The notes under the pieces are model-generated. The model saw only the letters and a program-made list of their open reading frames with translations. It was not told the DNA's origin and did not search any database. Made by a program: the position numbers and the translations under genes. From positions 32,103-96,102 of the forward strand of contig OENT01000575.1 in assembly GCA_900239685.1 (NCBI GenBank): a stretch of 64,000 bases of DNA, in the 5' to 3' direction. This DNA comes from Rotaria macrura. Its lineage: Eukaryota; Rotifera; Eurotatoria; Philodinida; Philodinidae. Position 1 is the stretch's first letter. Each line of letters opens with the position of its first letter. Positions 12,411 to 37,500 of the stretch are shown here, piece by piece.

Positions 12411-14184
12411 GCTCTAAGTTTTAGGGGAAAAAAACATCCACGTCAAAAATGATCTGTTCATTTCCCATATGACGTTTTTCAAAGACGTCATTCTACGTAT
12501 AAATAAAACAATGCATAGAATGAAGCTAAAATTATCCGAGCTATATATATATATATATATAAATTAATAATATTCAACTAAAATAGTACTTCGTTTGAAC
12601 TATACTGCCAAGAGACAATCATCATGAATATCTATCAGTAGCTTGAATCAGTTCAGTCCCTCGAGTGTTATTAGAATGAGAAAGTTTTCGATGCGATATC
12701 AAAAATTAAGTGAACATCACTTATCAATCTATTGTGAAACATTTTAGACGCAATGGACTCGTATAGGAAAACACGGCGTTAATACTGATGGTCTAGACAA
12801 CATGCCACATTTTTTTCTCAGAAGAAAAAGAAACTTAGTCGCACAATGTTCTAGGCCGTTTTTAATCATATGCTGATAACATAGATTCGGCAAAAGTTCA
12901 TATATTTTAACCTTCATAGTTCAATAATTGTTTCTAAATCAGATTTTGTCATATAATTTAATTTTCAGAAAATTACAAATGATCAATTGAATTCGAAATC
13001 AACACTGTGAGTTCAGAGACTGTAATGGCATGATATTCGCAATGACATATAGAATTCACAAGTCTACTGCGAACACATCCAGAGATGACACTTGATCTCT
13101 AAGGCAGGGAGTGAGGCGTAACGTCTTACTCTGCACTAAAATACTCCTAAAAACGGATGTTTTAAAATCAAATACAAGACAATATCCAAAAGCACAGGGT
13201 GTCGAGTCTCTTCTCTATATACGCCCTTGAGTGCACCATGCTCAATGAATATGTCACGTCATTTCCGCTTTTGGTTACATTGTTCTTTATTAAAATTTAC
13301 TGAATATTAGGGTAAAAAAGCATAAAATCATGTTTGACAGATAGTATGCGGGTAATTTTTCCGACAGAACAAAATTCTTTTTTCTGAAACTAGTCCTCCA
13401 GGGTGAAAACAAAAATATTAATTATCATTGGTAATTTGTATAAAAAATCGATGATAAACATATAAATTGTCTAAATAGATTCGGCCAATGGCAGTTGTAT
13501 TAGTCAATATTTTGTTCGAACTACTTTATTCAACTGTATAAGAATTGATCAGTGTCTCATCAACAATCTAATTCAATATACAAATCACAATGGATGATTA
13601 TTTTATTTAGCTAGCCGAAATGAAACATGGAAAAATTATGATTTTTCAAAATTTTTCTGTGTGAGTTTTACATAGTATTTAATTGTCATATGTTTTCGAT
13701 AACGTATTTAAGAGATGCGCCATAGTTCTCATGTTCAATGTTATATTGTTTCGGATTATATTTAGGCGAGCAAAATAAATTAATTCGACAATATTGAGAG
13801 CAATCAATAGATGTAAATATATGTGATACTCATGAGAGATGGATTAATTAATAGTGAACGGCAGCACATTTATTTATAACTTCATTAAAAGCATAATATC
13901 ATTCAACAGCGCTATCTATATGAAATTTTGATGGAATTTTTCTGATTGGTTAAACCTATTAGTATAGTAGATTGTCACTATATTCTTTACGCGAGAGACA
14001 ACGATGGTAGCGCCGAATATACAGCTTTGTACGCTTTGCCAAATAGAAAGAAAGAGTTCAATTAATGTCAGTTAACTGATCATCATTAATAGACGGACGG
14101 CATTATAGAGGAACGAACAGAAAAAAAATCAAGATGGGAGACAGAATTCGTTCGCCTTTCTTTCATTATATTAAATTGTTCTAG
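12411..14184. other. Intergenic between hAT element and CHD4
   Basis: Contains a (TA)n run at 12541-12561 and otherwise no recognised feature. No open frame above 60 codons is present. The right end carries a T-rich tract with AG at 14183-14184, 27 nt before the CHD4 start, a probable splice acceptor. Confidence 0.55.
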
Positions 14185-14211
14185 ATGATATACTATCAAT
14201 AAAAGATCATC

Positions 14212-27344
<13,133 letters not shown>

Positions 27345-28068
27345 AAATCTGAATAGAGGATCTCATATTGAAATAAATGTCCCGATTTTGTTTGTTTGTT
27401 TGTCTGTCTGTAGGTCTGTAAACAAATAACTTGTATATGTACACACGTCCTTCGTTTTTCTTTTTTGTTCTTCTTTTTTCGTCAATTATTATTATTATTA
27501 TTAGTTGCTACTTTCTTTTCTTTCTCTTTTTTTTGTTGTTGTTGTGTGTTCAAAAAAATTTACATATGCGTGACATATAAATATTAAAAAAGTATATAGA
27601 CATACACGATCAATTTAAATTAACGATGTGTGACGCATTGATGAATGCAAGAACTAACGTTTTTGCTTGTTCTTTCTAACAATAAAAATATGAAGGAATC
27701 GGTACCATAATCAAACGATCGATGTTCTTTTTCTAGGATTGAATTTTCGAAATAGAAAATTTTTGATGAAATTCTCATAGGAGATGAAAAACAGTTGAAG
27801 ATCGACAATAAGAGTTCGTGTTCGGTAGATGTCGCTCAACATATCTACAAAAGATTTATAGTTCTTGAATGAAAATAGCAACGTCAAACAATAGAGTACA
27901 ATTATAATCTTTCTACTCAGAGCTGCCAATAGGCCACTTTTTTCAGTCTAACCTAAAGATTAACCAAGGCAGAGTACTGTTTCTGTTTTTTTTTCCAGAT
28001 ACATTACATTGTTCTCTCCACTTTTCATGGACATAAAATGATAGCAATATCCTCAAGAAAATAGCAAA
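27345..28068. other. CHD4 3' flank
   Basis: Contains an AATAAA near 27372, short T-rich microsatellites such as (TTA)n near 27487-27502, and no gene. Minus-strand frames at 27620-27929 are low-complexity and unsupported. Confidence 0.6.
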
Positions 28069-28634
28069 TAAAAAATAAATGCGGAAACTTCGGACTTATG
28101 TCCGAGAGTTATGTGTACTTCAAAAAGTGAATGAGACAAATCAGTGATCCTAGAATGTGTGCACGGATGAAGTATCTTGGAAAACCTTTTTGGGAAACTC
28201 CAAAACTACTGATCATCTCAGACATATTTAGGCAATTTAGTTTCGGGATGCAGTTTTTGTGCATTTGAGACCTTTTTGCAGCCAATGTTCTGTTAGAAAG
28301 CTCGATTTGGTTCAAAACTAATATCAGATTCGGAATGAGCGTTAAAAACTGAGTCACTTTACATAAGTTGTGGATAATTCTGAGAAAAAAGTTTTTTTAA
28401 AAAAATCCCTGTACCCCACCTCAGGGATTACTTGGTGAAAAATGACTATTTTTTCGATAACTCAGCCATTTCTTGCTGGATCCTTCTCATCTTCGAACTC
28501 GACCGAGATATTCATCAGACAATTTTGTGCACAGAATTTCAACTCAATCAAATGTAATTGTGAAGAGTTATCGAATAAACGGCCGGCAGGACACACTGAC
28601 CGATTTTAGTAGTGTACTCACTTTTTGAGTACAC
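28069..28634 (-). mobile_element. MITE-like element, copy 2
   Basis: About 566 bp, reverse complement of the copy at 18290-18853, with scattered substitutions and small indels. Here the palindromic terminus lies at the right (28615-28634) and the CTTCAAAAAGTGAATGAG end at the left. It lies about 0.7 kb past the CHD4 stop codon. Two inverted copies 9.2 kb apart could pair or recombine. Confidence 0.75.
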
Positions 28635-29548
28635 AAAAACAGACAACCATAATACATATGTCTGATGCAATAAAGAGTTGAGTTAATATAATTTTGTTAT
28701 GATATCAATACTAAGGGTTACTAGACCAAGAGGACAGCTTTTTTGCAAAGCATCGTCTTGAATTTCGACAGTACATGTGTTAGTGATATTTGCTTTGAAT
28801 TGACCTTACTTTATTTTCATTAATATTCAATTGTAAAGAAATATACGTATCGTATAGCTTTTGAAATTCTACGAAACGAAAATAAATTATATAGAATCGA
28901 TTCTCTGAAGAAACTGCGATCTAAAAGAGTTAGGAGTACGGGGAGAACATGCACGAATGCCAAGACATTAAATTCTATGCTTAAGACTTCAAACGGGTTC
29001 TTTCATCCATTGATGTAAATCTTACAATATTAAACAGACATTCTATTCCAGCATCAATCACTGGAATGAGAAGTGATTGCTCGAATGAATTTCGATTACA
29101 AACATATCAACTCGTGGAATCATCGTATTCTTCAAGATGATTTCTAGAAAAATTAGTTGTAAATAACGAAGCGACGCCAAAGTAGTTAAAATGTATCGTC
29201 CTTATTGTGTACAATGTATAGTAGTTTATTTCTAATACGTAAACTATTTACATTTATATCAGTGTAGTGAAAATAATAAAGAAATAATTTGAAAACGATT
29301 GAAATACAATCATCAAACATGAAATCAACGCAAAGTAACAAACGAATGGATTAGCATTTCTATTTGAATCAAATCAAAGGACAAGGAAATAATATCTTTG
29401 CACTTTGATTTTTCCTTTCTGTATTGTCTATTATCGTACGATCTAATAAAAGTTTTCTTCTCTTCATGGTTATTTAAAAAACTTCGATTTTCCGCGTTTC
29501 CCTTCTTCTTTCTTTATAAATTCGCCTTTTCCACCAAACCCTTAAATT
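28635..29548. other. Intergenic, nothing recognised
   Basis: AT-rich, no supported frame. The 61-codon frame at 29398-29583 is Phe/Leu-rich and runs into the hAT end. Confidence 0.55.
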
Positions 29549-29556
29549 ACACCCAG

Positions 29557-31322
29557 CAGTGGCGGATCCACCAATTTAGCTAACCGGATGTCAGATTTGA
29601 TTGTTAAAATGCTGTTTGAAATATATAATATAGACGCTCTAGGATCATGTGACTAAAAGCGAGAAGTGCAACAACTGGATTAGTCATAACTACCATCCGT
29701 CGACAGTATATTCAAGTACACTTGAATAACTTTAAAAGAACAAGTTGATTGTGTGAACAGAGGGGTATTGAAGATTTTGTGAGAAATATCTGATTTTTTT
29801 TTGAATATATGTTGACCAAAATATATACAGCATGTAGTGATAACATGCAATTATTGAGGAATGTCTGTTTTAAATTATCAAATAAATACCATTTTTTACA
29901 TTGAAATGTTTTCTCTAGTTACTCATTTTTCAAAAAAATACGACCCTTAAATAGTAACAATCAGCAACAAGACGAAAATGAAAATATATCACAATCAGTA
30001 ATTCCACGTGATATTCAGCTCTTGCTGTCACTCCAGTGAAAAATGTTCATGTAAAGAATAGCAGAATACGCGCTCATGAAAAAATATCTTTTTCTTAAAA
30101 AATGCGTTCTACAGTAAAGCGAAAGTGTTTCCAAATCGAAAACAACTGTTCTGTTTTTGAAGGAACGCATGCTTTCTTTTCGATTCGAAAACAGTTTTTC
30201 GACTGAACAAAAAGCGTTCCTGTCCGTTCCCAAAACTATTAGAATTGGTTTATGTTCGTTCTTTTTTGGAACGGTCTGAATTGGATTTCGTCAAAATGAG
30301 ATCGCGTTCTTTTCCTTTTTATAATGAAACACCTAGAAATGGATTCTTTCAACTGATCAACGCATTTCAGGCAATCTAACACCATTCTTAGAAAGAAAAG
30401 AATGCATTCTTCACCGTTCTATAAATGATTGAATGGTTTCATCTGACTTTAGCGATAAGTTTGATTCAAAATTGACTGCTCTGGAGCACGACACATTGAA
30501 AGTGATGACGAAATCTCTGATGAGTTTTCCTCTGCTGTTGGCATTGCTAATTTAAAAAAAGTATTTTGATCATTAGTTTAAGCTATGAAAATCAGAGCAC
30601 ACCGTTTGATAGAGCTCGCCGAGTTGTATTGGAACAGGTTTCAGGACATATATTATGGTAATTTCTCTTCGGAGATTCTTTTAGAGAATGTGAATCTAGA
30701 TGATAATGAGCAAGAATGCGTTCCTTAAAAATGAGTTTCCATTTTTTAATCAAAAAAAGCGTTCGAATAAACGAGGAATGAGTTCGAGACTGTTCCATTT
30801 TGGAAAGTGTTCGAGTTTTTTGTTTAAAATAGCCAACCTTTTATTTGTAACACACTCTATACTGCATTAGTTTTTGAAAATTTTTCACTGAGATCTCAGT
30901 CAACTTTAGATTCATCATTGGAAGAGGTTCAAGCCATAACAGCATCATCAACATTAATAGAATTTTGTGGGTATGGATATGAGATAAAAGTTAGTCTTTT
31001 TATATGAATGTACCATGACTCTGACACCCACACATTGTGATATATATTTATTGATATCTAGATGTAAATGCTAATGCAGAGATAGGTGACTTTGCACAGT
31101 CCGATCGTTGGTTGGTGTTTTCGAACGTACTGGTAAAATTTCTCTCAAAAATACTTGTTTTGTTTTCATGAATTTATATATTTACTACGTAAAAACGAAA
31201 TAGAGAATTACGAAAAATGAAACACACTTTTTTAAAAGTACTTCAGAAAACGTTCATATTGTCTTGAATAAAAAAACTTTTAAAACCACCACCCCGTCTC
31301 AAAAATCCTGGGTCCGCCACTG
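29557..31322 (+). mobile_element. hAT transposon relic (1766 bp) with nested GAACG-rich block
   Basis: The left end CAGTGGCGGATCCA matches the right end (CAGTGGCGGACCCA on the reverse strand) with one mismatch. This terminus is common to animal hAT elements. Flanking 8-bp duplications are ACACCCAG (29549-29556) and ACATCCAG (31323-31330), differing at one base. Inside, short plus-strand stretches read like decayed hAT transposase: DENENISQSVIPRDIQ near 29975-30020 and LEEVQAITASSTLIEF near 30915-30970. They are broken and joined to nothing catalytic. Between them, about 30060-30810, lies sequence packed with GAACG/CGTTC and GTTCC motifs, probably a second, nested element whose ends I could not fix. 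Confidence 0.82.
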
Positions 31323-31330
31323 ACATCCAG

Positions 31331-33118
31331 ATCGATGTCGAACTTGTGATCTTTATTCTATTGTCATAAAAATTAAGAATTGATAAAACATACATTTGGC
31401 CAAGTGACGTATTTTGACATGTAATTGAAATAAAGCCCTTACTGAACACATCGAACTCGGCTATACCAAAGATAATACGCTTCATTTCTCTTCTGACGCT
31501 TTTCATGTTGAATAATAATGAGATATCCTAATAGAATTCTACTTGCTTGATTTACAACATATATCAATATTCAAATATGCCATTCTCTATTCTCGAGAAT
31601 AATCATTTTACATTCATATAAAGTTATGGTAAACTACAATCGTTAGATTAGCAAGGATTTGTAAGTATGAAGTAAAAATTCTCATGGGAAATCTTCATTC
31701 ATAATATCAACAAATTGAAACAAATAAATTTATTTTCGTTTTAAAAGAAAATAATTCATCCATGATAAATTCTTAGTATCGAATCGAAAAAACTATCATT
31801 GATAAGAAAATGATTAGATGCTATTTATGAAACAAAAAAAAATAATCCCAAGAGAAAAACAAACATTCTTCAAGTATGGTAGCAAGTTTTTCAAATCGAT
31901 CTAACAATAAAACAACCAAACCCATACGTCACATCACGTACCGATGTATAGTAACACAACAAGAAGATGTTTAAACTCACCCCGGATCTATAGTGCTCCA
32001 ACAAAACTATCTACAAAAATCACATTTGCGAACAAATTTCAAACTATTGTAGAGTTTTTGCCGATGTCTCAAGAATTATTCACTTATATTTCTTCTGTCA
32101 AGAAACTGACAAATATCTTCTCTATTTTTTTTTATATAGAATAATCATCATCTGAATAAATGACAATCCACTTCTATAAAAATGTACTCAAACTAGAAAT
32201 GGAAGAGAGGTATTTGACATCTATGTTCTACAACAACGTCTTTTGCACGCGGATGAAACAACGACATTTCAAAAGTCATTCATATACTTAAAACGAGCAC
32301 ACTATCACCTATTCTGAATTCAGAGTTTAACACTCACGAAGTGCATTTTCAAAAAACAATATATCAAACAAACGAATGAATTGATGATCCTTCGAGTGAA
32401 ATACATGCTCTAGAATTTTATGATATTAAAAATGTTGTCGTAGCGATATATTGTATTTGTCGAATTGATAAGATTAATCCAAATTCATACAACATAAGTT
32501 AAGTTCAAAAAAATTCAAAATATAATCGAATTACTTTTCTTTGTTTTCATCTATTATTGTTAATGTAATCATTAACATTTATACATTCTTTTTATTGAAA
32601 TCATATGAATTTATTAGCCATAGTGTCAACATATAAATGTACATATCAATGAAGATTGAAGATTTCTTTATGTAGACTATTGTTTAACTTATTCTTGCAC
32701 TTCCTATTGATATTGTAGAACGTTACTTTACTTATTCATTTTGAATACATCAACGAGTTCAACAATAATGCAACTATTACTTAAATTTCTTCAATTAAGA
32801 AAATGATTTGTAATTTCACTTAGACAAATCAAAAGATTGTTCTCTTCCATCAAACTTTGGTTGACGATAGTTCTGCGAGCAACGGTGATAGTTTCTCGTA
32901 AAGTATCATCATGCTGCACTTTTTTATTTCATCATCAGTTATTTTCGAGCAGATTTGATCTAATGCCTGTGTTTTTACGTGAATACCTTTACTCGTGCAT
33001 CTATATATGATTGAAAGAAAACACATATTGTATGAAATTCTTTTCTTGTTGATGTATTTTATTCAAAATAAAACATAAGATCAAGTTCATTTGGTTGTTG
33101 AAGATATTCTAATAACGT
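31331..33118. other. Intergenic, nothing recognised
   Basis: AT-rich. The 66-codon frame at 31944-32144 has no family resemblance. It forms the downstream flank of peptide gene 1. Confidence 0.55.
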
Positions 33119-33456
33119 TTAACCATATTTAAATAGTTGACCTTGATGATTTTCTTCTTTATTGGGACCTAAAATAAATAATAGGACTCATTTGTATCTC
33201 TGTTGCTTTCATGTGACTCACTATAAGCACATAATGAAGATGTAAATGATAATGGTCGAAGTTGAAAACGATAATCACATAAAGCTGGATTTCGTTTATG
33301 TATCCATGGAGAGATTTGAAGTCGATTGGCTAATGCATTCAATGCTGTATCATCATTTCTTTTCAAGCCATCATCTTCGATGATAATTGGTGAAGGAAAA
33401 GCAAATAGAAGATATGCATTGATTAATATAAGCATAGTAATAAGAAGTGAATGCAT
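33119..33456 (-). CDS. Putative secreted amidated peptide precursor 1
   Basis: Two-exon minus-strand gene: exon 1 33222-33456 and exon 2 33119-33168, joined across a 53-bp intron with a perfect GTGAGT donor and a TATTTTAG acceptor. The product is 94 residues. Residues 1-22 form a signal peptide (MHSLLITMLILINAYLLFAF). An acidic spacer follows, then a dibasic KR cleavage site. The last part would release a peptide with two Cys 14 residues apart (CDYRFQLRPLSFTSSLC). It ends in LFKY followed by Gly and the stop, which is the classic signal for C-terminal amidation. I do not recognise the family. Role as a neuropeptide or hormone is inference from architecture. The unspliced frame would run to 33169 but would lack the amidation end. 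The start was chosen because it gives the signal peptide. Confidence 0.6.
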
Positions 33457-33940
33457 GTTGATAATCTTATTTGAATTTCTGATTGTAATCAATGAAAATA
33501 AAACGAAGAAAATTTATGCTAGTCTTCAATAATTATATTTCTATCTTACCGGTTTATGATGAAAAAAAAAACCTACTGAATAAAATACATTTATTTTTAT
33601 TGTTTTGTTTAACTTACTATAAAATCTCTCATTCTATTGTTATAATCAAAGCCTAGAATTATTGATAAGAACTAGCATTTGATTGAGATGGCATTCAATA
33701 GCTCTTATAATCGATGTAGATGCGGATTAGATTCTATTAGTTCAAAAAAAAAAAAGAAAGCGACATTACTAGTTGCACGTAAACGATTGAATTGCTTTTT
33801 TCCTTTCAGAATAAGTATTTCTCATCACCTGTCTATTACTGAACATGCACACAACATGCATGACACTTCAGATTTATTGGAGCAGAAAAAAAAAGAAAAT
33901 CTTTCACTTATACGCATTCTTTATTTATTTATATTCTTTT
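33457..33940. other. Spacer between the two peptide genes
   Basis: A weak splice-acceptor-like AG lies 9 nt upstream of the peptide 1 start (33466-33467 on the minus strand). Plus-strand frames here (33326-33532 and 33679-34002) are antisense or low-complexity and are not supported. Confidence 0.5.
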
Positions 33941-34267
33941 CTAGCGTCCCCATCGCATTGGATGATCTCCATTTTGTACTTCTTCAACGTTTGTTGGTTT
34001 GAACTGTTGATAAGTTGATACACGAAACCATGCATTACGATGTGAACGAGGATGATATTTTGGTGAACGTTGATGTCGAAGAAACGATAAAAATTTTGGT
34101 ACGATAATTCCTACATTGTCTTCATCGAAGTTGATCGTATGAGCATATAGATCATCATGATCAATGTAATCACTATCTATTGGAAGAAATATGGATGAAC
34201 ATGTGATAAATGAAGCGATGAGTAAGAATGAAATAAGTCCGAACGATAATAAAAAGTTAGTTGACAT
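33941..34267 (-). CDS. Putative secreted amidated peptide precursor 2
   Basis: Single-exon minus-strand frame of 108 residues. Residues 1-25 form a strong signal peptide (FLLSFGLISFLLIASFITC). An acidic Asp-rich spacer follows, then basic sites (RHQR, HPRSHR) that could release a peptide beginning near NAWFRVSTYQQFKP. The precursor ends HPMRW-Gly-Arg-stop, so trimming would leave an amidated Trp. The family is not recognised. It is not the W-x6-W type of myoinhibiting peptides. The AG of a pyrimidine-rich acceptor (TTTCTTTAG on the minus strand, AG at 34268-34269) directly abuts the ATG, so any mature mRNA must gain its leader by splicing. It lies about 480 bp from peptide gene 1 and 285 bp past the kinase stop, all on the same strand. 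Confidence 0.6.
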   Translation of the reverse strand: MSTNFLLSFGLISFLLIASFITCSSIFLPIDSDYIDHDDLYAHTINFDEDNVGIIVPKFLSFLRHQRSPKYHPRSHRNAWFRVSTYQQFKPTNVEEVQNGDHPMRWGR

Positions 34268-34552
34268 CTAAAGAAATCAAAAAGAAAATTAGATTTTTCA
34301 AATTAAGAAACGAATATGTCTATGACAATGTTTTCTCTCATGACATAAAAAATCAAGGAAAAACAATGTAATATATATATATATATATATATATGCTGAA
34401 TTAAAATTCCAATTGCGTATAGAATAAATCGATCGATTCGGAAATGAGTTTTCTTGTCGGAATTTATTAACTATTCGTTTATACAAAACGAGATTTCATT
34501 TTGTACAAGTACATATTTCACAGATGACTTGTATTATATACATGTGAAGATA

Positions 34553-37500
34553 TTAGAATTCATTGAATTCTTTTTCGAATTGATTCTTTGCCGTAAATTT
34601 AAGTAAGACTTCATTCTGATATTGATTGATATTGATATATTTACGAATAGGAATAAATGGAGCAACATATTTTTGTTGATATAATATCCAAAAATTAATT
34701 TGATCAAACCAAGGATGTTCAATAATATCCAGAGCACCACGCATACGACAACCAAGACGTTGTTCAACATTATGTTGAAGTAAATCATGTATAATCGATG
34801 CACAAGTTTTTGTTACATGTTTAAGATTCATTGATATACAACCATTGACTATACGAAGATACCTAATAGAGTATAGGAAAGTACTAATTAACATTACTTG
34901 ATAAAAATCGAAATATCCGAAGTACGTTATTAATAAATTATTCATAAAGAAAATCTTAACTTGAGATACTGATCATTGAACAGTGATGTGTATATTTTAC
35001 GTTTCTGACATGAAAACATCTACTTCACAGTAGAAAAACATTTCTGCTTGTCACTCAACCAAATAAATACTCTCTTTCTACAAAGCTAGATTTTAAGTTA
35101 TGGGCGAAGTTGTCTATCTTTTTTTCCATGAGCTATCCCATAGGAAATCCTACACAAACTCCAGACCCCTTCGTATATATTAAAACATAAAAGTCGTACC
35201 CATCGGAGAGTAAAAATATCTTTTCAACTTCTACGATTAATCTCTATAGATATAAAATTAATTTTAATTGTCCTTCGATTACTATCTATTTTCTTGTTTC
35301 TAGTAGAAATTACTCTGTTATCTCATAGAAAATCGGTGACATATGTGTTACTCATCTATTATTTATTAAGTGATTAACTTTCATTTGTATGAGCCAATTA
35401 ATAAAATTGAAAATTCACAAAGAAAAAAAAACTCAAATCTTTCACTACATTTCCAAAGCACAGTTTTAGTCAAGCATTATAACTGAAGAAAAAAAAAATC
35501 CTTCATCTAACAAATGTTACAAAAAAATTGTTCCTAAAATGTTTGCCTTAATTTGGACTATAATTATTCATGTGTATTCTCTGGTTACTTTCAACAATAG
35601 AAAGAATTCTCAATGGAGTCTCGATGCATCTGTTTTATTTCTAATTATGTAGCCGTCAGAAATTATCATAGTAAGAGTTTATTCTACTTTGAATAAGTAA
35701 TGTGACTTTGAATACCTACGATCAATATATTAAAGTATTCAATTTACGTCTAAGACTTGATTTAGATAGAAAGATTTTAGTTCTAATACTAACACTCAAC
35801 ATTTTCTAATTGATCTGATTTTTATCCGGAAACAGGAAGATGTTTAATTTGCAATTATTTTTACTCAATCGATAGAATAACATATATTTACTTTATTCTA
35901 ACCGGTAGAGTAAAGTAAATACATTTTAATTTACATGGTAATGTAAAAACAAAGTGTCCTTCCCAATTAAATATCAACAATAGGGAAAATATGACAAGCA
36001 AAGAAATGTCTAAATTGTTCTGTTTACATGTTGTAATGTTTTGATGATCGTCGAATAATATCCGATGTCAAATTTGTAAAAGTACTGTTTGATCTATAAT
36101 CATAGTCGTACTCAATAGATTGACTTTCATTTGTAGTCGAATCTATCCTATAGGTTCGATCATACGGCGCATCACCTGTTACCATTTCATGAATAATTAT
36201 ACCTAATGTCCAATAGTCAGGTGATACAGTATACGATTGATGTAAGATTACTTCAGGTGCTAAATGAAAATCAAGGTTAAGATTAATCAATATTGAAAAT
36301 GTATTCAAACCAATATAATGTGGAGTACCACAAAATGTTTTACTATAACCACGAATAAGTTTTGCTAAACCTAGATCAATTAATTTAATGTATCCACGTT
36401 GTGTTAATACAATGTTTTCTGGTTTAAGATCACGAAAGACAATTTTACACTGAAATATATAATACGTTGTTCATCAAAAATCTCTCTCTTTGTTTGCGAG
36501 AATCTAGTTACTCAATGATAAGAATCTAGAAAGAAGTATTTCAGATTTTCAAAATAGGATCATTCTAATATCGGTTGAAGAAATTCAGCGAATTGGTTTA
36601 CATGCAGAATCTCGCAGCTTCCATTCGATGTGTCAGATAAATCAGAATAAAATCGACATTTTCTTTACTACTGTCAACGAGTTTATAATCCAATGTAACA
36701 CTTTTTAATGATTATATGTACTGATTGAATAGCATTCTCGTGACTGCTGAAGAATGAAATAATAATTCTAATTCCAGTCATTCATGCAGTAGAATCGTTC
36801 CCACCTACACTTTATTCTAAACATGCACCCACACACTGAACAGATTTGTGTTAGAGAAGATAATTCCCGAAGAAACCAGTAGCGAGGTCGTTCAATTCAA
36901 ATGGGCTGGAAGCATCGAGGGGTTAAAAATCTCAAATGAACCTAAAGTCATTACATTTCTATTATGTGGTAGTCTCAAACGTAAACAAACTAATCAGGCA
37001 AGAAAAGAACAAGATGTTATTAAAATATTTCCTTTTGTCTAGAACGATTCATTGAATCAAGTAAAGAATTCCACTTCATTTATTATTAGTAGGAAAGATT
37101 TGGCTCTGATCCCAAAAACTAAATTTCTACGGTATTCAATTAAACTTTCTACTTACAAAGAAATACAAATTACACTAGACAGTATAGTGTCAATCAAATA
37201 AAGATCATCTTCAAGTGTCAAGTTTGTATTTTTTTATATCGTATAAGATTTTTATGAATATATTCATTGTAGCTAAATCGATGCGATGAAATAAATTTCA
37301 ACATACTGACGTTTAAAAATAATGGATGAGATAAATATTAAAGATATTATTGAGAGGTCATCAATATAAATTTCCATGCTTGTTATAACTTACTTGTCAT
37401 CTTTTTTATTTCATCTCAAATAAGTCATCTGAGCTTTAGTCGGCAACAATCTATTATAGATACAACAGTAACACAACGCTAGGTTTCTCTTGATAACATT

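Noticed and set aside
33326..34002. Plus-strand frames across the peptide genes
   Set aside because: They lack a signal peptide or known domain, and the minus strand gives two precursor-like proteins with clear processing signals.
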